Source: Chlamydomonas sphaeroides
Taxonomy: Eukaryota > Chlorophyta > Chlorophyceae > Chlamydomonadales > Chlamydomonadaceae
NCBI GenBank assembly: GCA_001662425.1
Contig: BDDC01000004.1
Location: 162,572-226,571, forward strand
Direction: 5' to 3'
Length of the DNA: 64,000 nucleotides
How positions within the stretch are numbered: position 1 is the first letter of the stretch; each line of letters starts with the position of its first letter. This document shows, in pieces, positions 1-12,100 of this stretch. Below the pieces are notes generated by a model. The model ran no database searches. It was not told the origin of the DNA and saw only the letters and a list, made by a program, of their open reading frames with translations. A program made the position numbers and the translations under genes.

Positions 1-52
1 GCCTCCGCTCAGCTCGCCCGGCCCGCCTCCCGCCCGCCCGCGCGCCACGCCA

Positions 53-3000
53 GGTCCGCGGCAAGGGCGCTGCGGAAGAAAATGTGTACACGGAGCTGCT
101 GGACGAGATCATCCGGCCCAGCGCCGGAGAGGTGGCGGCCTCCGCCCGGCTGGCGCAGGGGGCCACCCCTGCCGCGGCCCCTGCCGCGCCCGGCTCCTCC
201 CCCAAGGCGGCCACGCCCACCCCCGCCGTCCCCAGCACTCTGGCCTACATGCGCGTGTCGCACAAGCTCATCCTGCACGCCTTCCACGCCAGCGTGCTGC
301 AGCCCTGGCTGTGAGCAGGCGCACCGGGCACGGAACACCGCGGGGAGCAGGGGGAACCAAGCATGGGCCGGGGCAGGGGTGGTGCTGGTATGGGCTGGGA
401 TGCGGCATGCGTCTGCCTCACTGGTTGCGGGTGGGCTGCAGCTGTGCGGCCAGCGCGTCAGCGCCCCACCTCTCAGGCCGGCCACTGCGCTATCTCTCCG
501 CCCGCGCTCTTGCCCTCCACTGCCGCAGGCTGTGGGTGTGGATCAGTGTGGGCCTGGCGTGCTACATCAGCGGAGCGGTGCTGGGCTCAGTCGGCATCTT
601 GGTGCGTCGGGCGCTGGCGTGCGAGTGGAGCGGTGGAAATGCAGCGCTGCGGCTCCGGCCACCAGCGACTGCCTCTGGACAAACCTTGCATGTAAGGCAT
701 TAAGTACAGTGCCTCAGCTCCTGCCTTTTCCCCCGGCCCGGGCCCCCCACTCAGAATGTTACCACCGCCCTCTACCGCGTGGCCCCCAACGAGTTGTGGA
801 AGGTGCGTGCCGGGCCTGTGCTGCCAGCCCCACTCGTAGCCCTCTACCGGCCTGCCTGTGCTTGAACACGGGACCAGCGTGGAAGAGCTCCCCTGGCTGT
901 GCTGTCCCTGGCAGCGCAATCTAGCGCCCGCCAGCAGGAGCACCAGCTGGCGCGCCCTCGCCCCGCAACCTGTGCAAGCCTCCTCCCTCCGCAGTACGTC
1001 AACAGGGGTATTGTTGCGGTCTTTGTGCTCTTTGGCTTCTTGAGCGTCGTGGTGGCCGCCACCGCCCTCTTCATCCGCCCGGCGGCCAGCGGGGTACGAG
1101 GGGCTGGGCTTGTATTTGAATCGATCAGTCGAGACACATCATGAACTCGGTTGACAACGTTGCAGTTTGTCAGCGAATGAATGTAGCCGCCAGCGGGGTA
1201 CAACAAGCTGCGGGGGGTCAAGGGCGGTCCGGTCCCAGGGTTGCACTCCGTTGGCTGCCAGATAACATGTCACACGCCTCTGGCACGCGCAAAGCAACAG
1301 ACGAACACCCCGCCCATCTTCCCTGACCCCCAGCTGTGCCGCTGCTTCGGCCCGGCGGCTCCGACCATGGAGGCCATGCGTATGTCGTGGCGGGCGCATG
1401 CAGTGCTGGCGGGCCTGCTGACCATCAACATGAATGTGGGTCGAGGGGTGGATTGGGTCAGCCGGGGGGACCCCAGCCGCGACTGCATCCGTCCCCACGC
1501 CACGTCCCTCAGCCTCCATCCCACCTCGCTCTCCCCCCATGAAATATCTTCAAAGCTCCAGGGCGGTTGCCCTGGACATGTAGGCTACACCGCCGAGCGC
1601 CTCGGCCCAAGGCCCTCGGTGGTGCAGCCTGGATGCCCACATCTCCCAACCGGCCCTGCGTTGCCCCAAAGAACCCCCGCTGACGCCCTGACCTCGCCCT
1701 CTCCCTCCCCTGCACCCCGGCCTTCCGCCCCTCGCCCCCTGTACGGCTGTACGGCAGGTCATCATGCTGCTGTTCGCGTTCAGCTTCCTCCTGTGGGTGG
1801 CGCGGTTCGGCATGGAGAAGGTGGGCGCTGCAGCCGTTCTGCACGGCTCTCAGGTCTGCAGGGGCCTCCAGTAACGATCCTCAGTAACGAAAGATGCTCG
1901 CCCACCGCTCCTCCCTTGCCACGGCATTGAACACAGGTCTGCAACGCGGCGGTCGCCAAGTAAGCCGCGCGAGCCGCGACCTGGGTTGGATGGCGTACCA
2001 AGGCCTTGCTGCCCTCCCGACCCCCGGGCTGCCTGTCTCCTACAGCGCCTGCCCTGCCTCTAACCCTCAGGCTGTTTGCAAAGGTTGTCTTTTCGCCCGA
2101 CGTTTGCATCGACCTGTCCAACGTCGGGCTAGACCGGCTGGGCGACAAGGGCACGGTGAGGCGCACACCCCGGTGACTGGCGTGCAAAGGCGCATCTGGC
2201 CAGCGAACCCGCCCTGCTGCGGCTGCTTGAGGTACCCTAGGGTGCCATCATGGCACCACCTGGCGACAGCGTCTCCCCTGGCACGCTGCTCCCCGTGGGA
2301 AACTTTGCCGTGGGAGTGCCACCCAGCCTCCCAGTGCCACCCGTTCTCCGGCCCCTCGCCGCTCCCAGTGTGCCTGCCCTCCTGCCCCGCACCACGCGGT
2401 GCTCCTCCCGGCCATCCGGCCGAGCTCCCTCCCGCCTGCAGCGGCTGGGCTGGTGCCATACACCATGTCAGCGCACCCCCGCCCGCCCCGCCCATGGTGT
2501 GGCACTTCTATCGTGTCTACTCCGTCGATACACCGCCAATAACTCTTCAACACCTCTCAAGGCTACGGACTAAGATATACGGCCCGCCCCTGCTCTGCTC
2601 CCGCACGGTGCGGCTGCAGATCTGCGGCGTGGACCTGGTCAATCTTTGCGCGCTGTGGTCAGACCTGCACGTTGACTACCTGGGCTACGGATCCATGCTG
2701 CTGATGATGGCGCAGGCCATGTTCCTGGGTGCGCTGCTGCAGCCGCGAAAGCCACGGCAGCACTCGCTGCACCCTGCACGTTGCCCTCACTGGATGGGGC
2801 GGGTTCTGCGACGGGGACGGCAGGCAACATGCGTGCCCGGCGTCCAGGGAGGAAGATGCAGCGCAGGGGTGGTGCGCACGCTGGCTGCCGTGGCTCATAC
2901 CCGCTGGACACAGGCAGGCGGGATGCCGTGCTCATGGCCGTGCATGTCCGGAGGCTCGTGTCTTTGTTGATCAAATGTGTCCTAGCCGACGACGACCCCC

Positions 3001-3335
3001 TCGGCCGTCCCACCCCCTGCCCCCCGGCGCCCTGCCCGCCAGTGCTGGCCTCCACCAGCTACGTAGCAATGCGCGCGGGCGCCGCCATCACCATGGCCAT
3101 GGCGGAGCTGCAGGAGCAGGAGCGCGGGCGCACGGCGGGGCAGTCGGGCGCGAGCCGCTCGTGGCTGTCTTGGGGGCAGCTACGGCGGCGGAGCGAGCCC
3201 CTGGAGCAGCAGCGGGCGGGCGCTGGCGGGGGTGACAAGGGCGCGTTGGAGCAGGAGCCGCCCAAGCAGGCGATGATCGAGGCGGAGGCGGCCAGAGTGG
3301 CCATGACGGTGCTGGCCGCTGGTGATCGGGTATGA
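53..3335 (+). CDS. Multi-pass membrane protein, family unknown (5' end outside window)
   Basis: The first visible exon opens after a splice acceptor at 51-52, so the N-terminus lies outside the window. Exons read in phase at about 53-311, 529-600, 755-801, 996-1095, 1336-1434, 1759-1820, 2097-2157, 2620-2731 and 3040-3335 (stop TGA 3333-3335). At least five hydrophobic segments are visible: one around VWISVGLACYISGAVLG, one around IVAVFVLFGFLSVVV, one around AVLAGLLTIN, one around VIMLLFAFSFLLWVA, and one around GSMLLMMAQAMFLG. An Ala/Pro-rich stretch sits near the visible N-terminus, and the C-terminal tail is charged (Glu/Gln/Arg-rich), probably cytosolic. An Asn-Val-Thr sequence between the first two helices could be glycosylated. 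I do not recognise the family, so no transport or channel role is claimed. The edge of the exon ending at 1095 is repeated in the next intron. Confidence 0.6.
1083..1201 (+). repeat. Exon-edge duplication, membrane protein gene
   Basis: The bases at the end of an exon with its donor (GCCAGCGGG then GTAC, 1085-1097) occur again at 1189-1201 inside the downstream intron, 104 bp away. The core match is 13 identical bases. It is the shortest of six such cases in the window. Confidence 0.5.
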
Positions 3336-4233
3336 GCAGGATGGTGTGCACCAGCCGTGGGAGCGCTAGCTCTTCGTCCTTATCTCTTCGATCAGCTGTG
3401 CCGGCCCGCTGGGGGGGGCGGCTGCCCCTGCCCGCACACAGTTGCCTTGGCTGCAGCTGTGGCGGTGCGGCGGCGGGCGCCGGAGCGGCATGGCCCCAGC
3501 TCTGCAAGCACGCGCGCAGAATCGAGGGCCCAACGAACGGGCCCACACCGGAGAATATAACAATTCATGGGGGCCGGCATCTGGGCCTTGGGCAGTGGGC
3601 GGTCCAGCGCGGCCTGTTGCGGGAGCGCTGGCCCTTGGAGGTGTGACGCAGGCTGCATCGAAGGAGCAAAGACGAGTCGAAGGAGTCGATATAAGATACA
3701 CAGTCTGGGTGTGTGCCTGCCGCGAGAGTGCCATGCCAGCTCTTGCTATGGTAGCATGAGGTGGGCGCTGGGGCTCATGGAGGCTGCTGGGCACGGAGGC
3801 AGCGTCATGGCCTCGCGACGCAGGGCCAGGAGGCACGGGCGCGGGGCAGGCCAAAGGCCAAGGACCAGCGGGCAACCACGGCGGGAGTGTCGGAGAGATG
3901 ATTCACGATACGGTGCCTGGCCTTAGGGCACCGGGTCGGTGTGGCCAGCTCCTGCCTGTGGCCATCCGTGCCATTTATCAACCAGTGATCCTCAAACCAA
4001 GGCACCCACCATGGCGCCCCATCCCTGGCCCGACCGGGTGCGATGAGGTGTTGCTTTTGGCTCTGAACGCACGTCTTTTGCAAAACCCGCTTGGCATAAT
4101 ATGCAAAGGGCTTTCTCGTGTGCAGACCAGCACGTCAGGGGTGGGGTAAGGGCTGTTTGTCAAGCTGGCTCCCCTCGGTGGCAGCCCACAAGCCGTCCCC
4201 TTAACCCCGAACAGGGCCCTGCCCGGCGTTCGC
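3336..4233. other. Intergenic: 3' flank of the membrane protein gene
   Basis: No gene recognised. This probably holds the 3' UTR of the upstream plus-strand gene. Open frames here have no family motif or convincing splice structure. Confidence 0.4.
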
Positions 4234-4270
4234 TTATTACTATTACCATGATCAGTATTAGTAATAGTAA
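4234..4270. repeat. AT-rich hairpin
   Basis: TATTACTATTAC is followed about 12 bases later by its reverse complement GTAATAGTAATA, in an AT-rich patch that stands out in this GC-rich sequence. It lies just outside the left direct repeat of the TBC gene copy. Confidence 0.6.
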
Positions 4271-4291
4271 TAGCATTAGTATTATTATGCC

Positions 4292-4325
4292 TGGCCTGAG
4301 TAGGGCCGAGAGAGGTCTTGACTGC
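4292..4325. repeat. Left direct repeat flanking the TBC gene copy
   Basis: A 34-bp sequence beginning TGGCCTGAGTAGGG that recurs in the same orientation at 5442-5475 with 31 of 34 bases identical. The two copies are 1,150 bp apart and enclose the TBC-derived fragment. Confidence 0.75.
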
Positions 4326-5441
4326 AGCAGACGGCAGCGCCCCCGCACCCCCGCCGGGGCTGGCAGCGCAGTCGCCGCCTTTTCGACCCTACACGCGGCT
4401 GAGACTGTTATGTTTGATGTCTTGGTCCCCTCGGCGACCCACACGTACGTCCGTCCCACACCCGCAGCAGGTGCGGGAAGGGCAACGTGTAGGCGAAGGC
4501 CGTGTTGAGCCAGTGCTTCGCAAACAGCTCGGGCACCAGGTCCAGCTCCTGCATGCGGGCAGACAGCCGGCGGGTAGTGCCCGCCAGCAGGCGGCCGTGC
4601 GAGCTGCGGCGGGAGGACGCGTGTCGGCTCAGCAGCAGGAGCAGCGCGTGGCCGCGCGGGCGATGGCGCGCGGGACGGAAGCAAGCCGGGTGCACACGCA
4701 ACACGCGGCAACCGTGGCGGCATACATGGCACACTGCAGCAGCAGCAGCCCCCGCTCCTGCCAGCCTCCGTCTCCTCACCTGGTAGAGGCAGCACCAGAG
4801 GCCGGGCATGCATGCCAGGCACGTACAGCCCCCGCCCGCAGCAGCCCCTCGCCTCCGTCGCGTCCCAGCGGGCCCTGCGGCCTGCTCTGAGCGCGCGACG
4901 CACGCTCCACCCGACGCGGCCCGGGTTCAAGCAAGGCTCAGCCCAGCGCTTGCAGGAAGGACCCGGCCTCGGGGGAGGCACGGACATGCGGCTGCAGCAG
5001 CTTCCACGTGCAGCAGGGCCGAAGCCCGCCGGTACGTAGATAGCCACAGGCTATTTGCATGCATGGGGCTACTGCATCATGACGAGGAAGGCATGCACGG
5101 CCGGTCGTGCTCGAGAGCTCTCGAGATGAAGACAGAGCGCACACGCACAACAGCTGACAGCCGCAGCGGCCCCGCCGCTGCACCGCTTGCCTCACGGCGG
5201 ACATCATATCGCCAGTGGCGCATCCTGCGCGCAACCGGGCGGGTGCGTGCTGCTGCTGCACCGCAGCCACCGCCTCCGACCGCTGGTGCTGGCGCCGGGG
5301 CCGCTGGCTCGCCTGGCCGCTGCCGTACGGCGTCGTCGTCGCCAGCCGCTCCGGCATCGCTCGTCTGCTGCCACCACGAACCTGTATGTAGTGGTCCAGT
5401 CGCAGGGGCTGGTCGGAGTTGCTTCCGACGCGTGCGCTGCT
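4326..5441 (-). pseudogene. Truncated, internally deleted copy of the TBC Rab-GAP gene
   Basis: Two parts match the intact TBC gene at 17285-20729 in the same order and orientation. Bases 5205-5430 resemble its second exon (SNSDQPLRLDHY in both). Bases 4430-4860 resemble its two exons that encode GMPGLWCCL and LSARMQELDLVPELFA, and extend through PFPHLLRVWD. The catalytic core exons, with the arginine and glutamine fingers, are missing. Relative to the intact gene the last exon carries an 8-base insertion near 4447 (CACACGTACGTCCGTCCC against CACACGTCCC), which shifts the frame after VWD. The copy therefore cannot encode an active GAP. Flanking direct repeats suggest it arrived, or was trimmed, as a unit. 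Confidence 0.75.
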
Positions 5442-5475
5442 TGGCCTGAGTAGGGGCGAGAGAGGCCTTGATTGC
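5442..5475. repeat. Right direct repeat flanking the TBC gene copy
   Basis: Partner of the repeat at 4292-4325, with three mismatches in 34 bases. Confidence 0.75.
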
Positions 5476-6158
5476 GGCTTAATTTTCATCTCGGCCTCCG
5501 GCTGTCTGCCCCCGACGCAAACAACAATAGCGTGCATGCGTGCCGTGCATGTTACACAACAGCACAATAGGCATCCACCTCCACATGCAGCCTCACCAAA
5601 TAAGCAACCGATTACAACTGCCTTCTGTCCACTAGCTAATGCTGTTCATCGTGACGAATAGTACAAGTACATAACACCAACCTAACGAACACGACAACAG
5701 ATGCACTAGAACGTCTGCCAACTGTACAACAATCCGGGGCCTGAGATTGACTACCTGTACACGCCCGCCACCTTCATTCGAGCCCACTTGCCCAGCAGCC
5801 ACGCATTTCTGCCAGCCAGGAACCCGACATTGCGGGGGCGCAGGCTCTGCATCGCCACAATGGGGGCATTTGCCTATCCAGGGAATGAAGCACGTGTGAA
5901 GCAGGAATGGAACGCGAACTCGATGTAAGTGCATGGCTGTCCCACAAATTGTGTACAGTGACGCAGTATGATGATAGCCACACGAAGTGTTCATTGCTGC
6001 AAGATCACCGGCGAGGGCTCAAAGCGATAGACAAGGGGCTCCGAGCACAGCGCGACCCCGCACTGCCTGGTACTGCTGCCGCAGCCGAGCGAGGTACCGA
6101 CACATGAATGCTGCTGACGGTTGATACCACCTGCCCTGGCGGCCGCACACAGACGAGA
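5476..6158. other. 3' flank of the peroxidase-multicopper oxidase gene
   Basis: Less GC-rich than its surroundings, as expected for a 3' UTR. On the minus strand a TGTAA polyadenylation signal, the usual green-algal form, could lie at 5552-5556, about 600 bases past the stop of the fusion gene. No coding sequence is supported here. Confidence 0.45.
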
Positions 6159-9100
6159 TTAAGCTACAGGCGCTGATGACAGCTGCGGCGCCGGGGCAAT
6201 GGGCAGGGCGGTGTTCTGCGGCTGGCAGACGTTGACAATCCAGGGGTTGATTGTCTTGTTACCCAGCAGCGGGCTCTCGTTGGCTGCATCGCCTGGGTAG
6301 AAGATCCTGTGCGTGGACGGAGTTGACGGGCAGCGCACATGCCACACGATACACACAATGCAATGACTGGATGGCGTAATTGGCTGCTTGGTGTCGTCAC
6401 AATGTAATGAATCAAGTGAGTCACGATGCTTAGTAAGGCGGCAGCAACCCCGCCCGCCCCTGCGTGCTCCGTCCTGGACCATCTGCGGCTCAACAGCGTG
6501 CGTGCGTGCGCTCAACCACGCAGATGGAGCTCCCGTGCGCATCGTGCGTGGCGTACCTGTATAGGTTGTTGACAAGAGGGAACTGCAGCGCCCTGAGGGC
6601 GTTGCGGCTGACGGCAGCGGTGGCCAGGGGCGCCAAGTTGGCGGTCGGGCTGGCCGAAGCTTTGCGCAGGACTGGGTCATCGTACCTGGGGTAGGAGCCG
6701 AGGGCCCGGCACAGCAGTTGGGCATGCTGGGCAGGGCGTGGCGCGGCACGGAACAAGGCGCAGGCAGCCTGTGGTGCCACAACCAGTTCAGCACGCGGTG
6801 CCACGCCCTGCTGCCACAAAGCTCTGGGCTAAAACACGACGCAAGCTCCTAGAAACGTCTCACAAGTCATAGATGATGTCATTGCTCGTGACGACTTCTG
6901 GAATCCGCTCCAGGGGCAGCGCGGTAGGGCCGGTGCGGCCGTCCAGGCCCGCGACCATCCTGAAGCTGCGCATCATCTCAAAGTCTGGGGCCGGAGGCAA
7001 CACGGGCCGCATTAACGACGCAGGTGAAGCGGGCCATGGCTTGCCAGCCACACAAGCACGCACATGGCTGGAGCCGGCGGTGCACACAAGCGTGCCTGGC
7101 GCAGCAACCCACCCGCCGCCTGCCCGCGCTCACCCTCGTGCACCAGGTTGTGGCAGTGGAACATGTAGGAGCTGCGGGAGAGGGACAGGTGATCCGTATG
7201 ACGAGAGGCACCGGCAGCGGGCGCGCGAGGGCAGGCTAGCTAGCCGTAAGGCCATGCCGCTTGCTCGGCCCGAACGAAGCGCCCGGTGCCCAGCGACCCC
7301 TGCCTGCCCTGACGACGTCAACTCTCGATCAGCTCCACGCACCCTCGGTGAGGACCAAACCTGGCCAGGCACGGGTCATCAGGAGACACAGCAGGGATAC
7401 GGAGTGAGGGGTCCTCATTTGAGGCGGAAGATGCAGAACGGACGGCAGCATGAGACATACGGACGGCAACGGACGGCAGCATGGGACATACAGCGCCAGC
7501 CGTCTCGGCATGCCTTCTGGTGACGGTGGGAGCTGGGCGTCTCACCGGATGAGTACGGCCAGCTCGGCGCCCGGGTCGAGGTGGAAGACGTCCTTGGGCG
7601 TGAAGCGCTCGTGCGGGCGGACCTGAGCGGAGAGGTAAGGCAGGCGAGCCGGCATTATTACTTGTGCCGCGCCACCTGCCTGGCACCCATCGCGTGCTAT
7701 GCTAGGATGGAGGGCAGGGCGCGGATGGAGGGGCGCTGCGCCTCTGCATGTATGGGTATTTATGTTTAATGTATGTACGCTACGGGGAACGACTGGGGTG
7801 CGGCCATCCCCTGAACATGCGGCATTGCGTCCGCTCTGCTGCCTGCTATCACCTTGTCGCCCAGGCCCCGGCGGTGCCTGCCTTTACGCGCACAGCCCAC
7901 CTGCGCCTCCTCGCGGTTGCGGGTCAGAATGTAGCCGTCGATGAGGTGGATGTGGATGGGGTGGAACCAGCCGCCGCCCGCCTCCAGGCACCAGATCTCC
8001 CACGTGTTCTGAGGTGAGGATGCAGGGCGTGCACGACAGGCAGGGATATCGAAGGCTGACCCACGCGCCTGCAACATTTGTTTCTTGCTTGCTTGCTGGA
8101 AAAGATGGCAAGAAGGCAGGTATGTGCCGTGAGTGCTGCCCCCGGCGCTGCGGTAGGGCTGCGGCTCGACTCAGCCCCCGCCCACCTGGCCCACGGTGCT
8201 TGCGGCCACTTGGAACGAGTGCCACGTCTCGCCGTTGATGACCCTGGGAGGCATGCAGCAAGCACCCAGCCAGCAGGGGAGCGGCTCGGTGGCAAGCAGA
8301 GGGGGCGGGTGCATGGCTGGTAATGAGCGACGCGTTGTGGCTTCCGCATTTCATCCGCTAAGCGTACAAGACTGAGTACACGCACCAGTGCCCATTGCGG
8401 CGGCCGAAGCGGAACGTGCGGGTGCCTGATAAGCATCAGAGGCGTAAAGCGGGCAGAGGAGGGCATGCGACCTCTGCTTACGCCGCGGCAACCCATGTAG
8501 CCCGTGCGCACTTGATCGCAAGCAAGATATCCCGGCCTTCCCTAGTTGGTCGAGCTCTTGCAGGGCGCGGCCACGGGGGATGGCCACGGGGCACATGCAC
8601 CACGGGGCTACCAGCAGAGAAGATGGCGTGGCGGCCATGATCACTCACACTTCCGGTTGCGGGCCCGCGCCAGTGCGGTGTTGATGTCGGCCTGGTTGAG
8701 CACCACATCGAGGTTGGGGACCGCGGGCGCATTGAAGACGAAGTCGGTGCCCGGCGGGGCGCACGAGTCGGCTCCTCCGCGGCAGCGGTTGACCTCAATC
8801 TTGGCAACCAGGTGGGAGTGGCCTCGGGGAGGGATGGAATGATGTGTTCATGTGGGTGCGGTACGTGAAGGGTCACAAGCGTGAGTCCCTTGCGCCCTTG
8901 CTTAGACCCTGGCCGCGCTTTATTTGCTCACAGAAGAAGGGCACGTCCTTCATGCGCTCCTCGTCAAAGGCGTTCATCAGGAGCAAGGTGCGGCCGGCCA
9001 GGTTGGTGAAATCGCACACGACCTGCGGTAGACGGGGCACAGCAGTGAAGGGAGCGAAGTGAGGGCGGTGGCGAACAAGCGCGCGCCGCACTGACGTGGG

Positions 9101-12100
9101 CCTGGACTTGATACCAAGCTACACAGCAGGGCCTCATCTCACCTCGTAGCGCTCCGCGACGCCCAGGAAGAGGCCACCGCGCGGAAAGGGCGCTGGCTCA
9201 CGGCGGATGCCTCCATCGCTGGCAATGACTTGGCACATGGTGCCGCTGACATCAGAGCCGTCCGTGTTCACAATACGCAGCTTGAAAGGTCGAGAAGGGG
9301 ACGAGTTAATCCATCTGGGGGCGGGCAGGGGGTCGGATCAATGCGATGTGCAGCCGAAAGCAGGGGCTGTTAACACACACGCACGCGGGACGCATGACCT
9401 CGCTCCGTGCCAAACAAGCAATGACCACGCACCAAAGGCGCGCGAAGCCGCGCTCCACCACAGCCCCGCTAGCCTCGCACCTGAACCGCTGCCAGCGCGG
9501 GTCGATGGACATGAGGGGCCACATAATGCCGTTGACCAGGTTTACATCCTGTGGCAGCAGAGGCGGGATGGGACCGGGCACGCACGGGGTAAGCTAGGGG
9601 CATTCGTTGAGTTGAGTTACCACGCCCACGCACCGAAGCGAGTGTGACCCTTGATATCCCTCTTACGTACCCCGTAGAGGCTGTCCTCGTGCGCATCCTG
9701 CATGCATCGAGCGAGTGCGGGGCAGAGATGCAGACACATTCATGCGTCAGCATACAACAAGCGCTGCCCGGGCAAAGCGCTGCTCGCCTCTCCCACCTTC
9801 CCCTGCTAGCGGGTGCCGTACGTACACCTACTACCCGGGCAGAAGTGCGCACGCTGCTGCCTGTCTGTCCCGGCCTGCTGCTGCATGCCGTACCTCCTTG
9901 TCGTACAGCAGCTCGCAGTTGGCACGGAAGACGGCGTCCTTGAACTGCAGGGGGTGTTGGGCGGGAGCAGTAGTGGGCACAAAGCAGGTCCCACAAAGCG
10001 CGGATGGGATGGAGTGAGCAAGGGGAAAGAGAGTATCGCAAACCAGCTTGACGAGGCTCAACGCCTCAACAGCCCTGGCCCCTGTCCACGCCCTTTCTCC
10101 TTCCCCACCTGCATCTCCGTGTCCGGCAGGGCGTCCAGGTTCCAGGGCTCGCCACAGCCGCCCTCGGCAGCGCGGTCGTGCACCACGTACCTGCCGAGGG
10201 ACCAGCAGGGGGCAGGACCATCGGTAGGGCTCAAGGACGCCCGCCATCCTCCTGCGCCTGCTTTCCCCTACCCCAACATTCGACCCACATGCCGCTCAGG
10301 CCGTAGTAGGCGTTCTCAGTGGTGATCTCCAGCTGGTGGTCGTGGTACCTGGGCGGACGGAGGCCAGGATGATGCGATGGGGAGGGGGCTTGGGTTGAAG
10401 GTTGAATCACACATTCGGACGACAGCTAGGGGTACAATAATCTGACACGATGTGCCTCTGCTGGTTCCAGTAGTCCCAGCAGCCCATACCAGCCGTCTTA
10501 CCACAACAATGCGGGCCGGTTGTTTGGGTAATAGTAATCCTTGCTCTCCCCACCGCACGATGCGTCCTCGGTCCAGCCTGCGGGGTTTTGGCATCGGGGG
10601 CGGGCGCGTGAGGAACAAGGGCCGTCAGGACTTTTCTGCCATGTCCGCAAGGGTCCCGGACGGCGGCATGCATGCATGAAGCGAGCCTGGTGCGCACCGT
10701 CGTAGGGGGCGAGGCTGCCGCTGCCATGCAGGTGAACGGAGGTGGCGCGGCCCTACGCAGAAAGCGGGAAGCAAGTGGGGCCACGGCTGAGGGCTTGACA
10801 CAGAATGAAGCCAGCAGTGGACCTTGCTTGCCTCTGCATGCCCACGCGAGGCGTGTGGTAAACCCACAGCAGCCCCACCCGACAGGACCCATCCCACCTG
10901 CCGGCCGGGCGTTGTGTCGCAGGGGTGGTAGGGGCCGAAGGGTGTCCCCGAGATGTTGGCGATGGTGAGCCTGTTGTTGAAGCGGACGAGCGTCTGGCGG
11001 CCCTTGAGAACACGGAAGGAGGGCCCGGGCGCGGTGCCGTTGTAGGTGAGCAGGGTGGTGAGGCCGGCAGGGCAGCCCATGTTGCGGCGCGCAACCTCGA
11101 TGTTGACTGTGTAGGCATCCACGCAGTAGTTGGTGCCGGGCCTGATGTGTAGGGGAGGAACGCGCGCGGCAGAGCCGCTGGTGGCGAGGCACGGGGATGG
11201 GCCAAGTACCAGGCACGCACACGATTCCTCTGTTTTGCGCGGACGCACGCACGGCCAGGCCAGACAACCCGTGCGTGCAGGATCCAGACAAAAGAATCCG
11301 TATAGAGTGTTTTCAATCGCTTGCATATCTGCTGCTTGCATATTTGCTGCTTGCATGGCCACGCTCACTGGCAGTAACTTGAGTCGCGCACGGCCCGTGG
11401 CGGCTTGGCGAAGGGCTGCGTGAAGGGCGTCCACTTGAAGGGTGATGCGGGGTAGCCGTCCACCTCAACGAATACGCCGTCATCGGCGGCGCACACCTGA
11501 GCGTGCAGGAATGCAGAAAGTCCAAGGGAGGTTCAACGAGGCAGCAGCACGCAAGTCAGAGCGCGGCATGGCCCCTGCTGCTGTTCTCTTGTAACCCGGC
11601 CCGACCCACATGAGTCCCACGCAGTACTCTGGACCTGCTGCAGTCGCACCTCGCTGGGGTCGTCGTGGTAGGGCGTCACGGGGATGTCAGCAAAGGCGCC
11701 GCCCACGGTCACGTCCGGCGCCACGGCTGGGGGCAAGGTCGAGGTAGGGCAGGACAGGTCACGTTGTGTCAGCAGCACTGACGCACCCCAAGAAAGGTGT
11801 GTGACAGGTGTCTTCGAAGGCGCACTGCCCGCACAGCTCTGCTTACAATCGTCTCCCAGCACGGGCAGCACCTCCCGGTCGGGGACCTTGATGTCGGTGA
11901 TGTTGGGCATGGGTTCCGCCCCGGGCAGGGCCGGCAGCAGCCACGGCAGCCGTGACGCGAAGGGGCGGCGGATGACGGCCTACCAGGGGGCCGAACAGCA
12001 ATGACGTGACAGGTAGGGCTTTCAGGCCTATCATGTTTCATTGTTTCATTGTCGGCAGGGCTGCTGGCGGCGGGTCGCCAAGGCGTGACCGATCCACATC

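Noticed and set aside
6860..7087. A stop codon at 6860-6862 as the end of the oxidase gene
   Set aside because: The TGA lies inside a strong splice donor (TT, then GTGAGA). Two further exons (6685-6557 and 6306-6159) continue in phase to a later stop.
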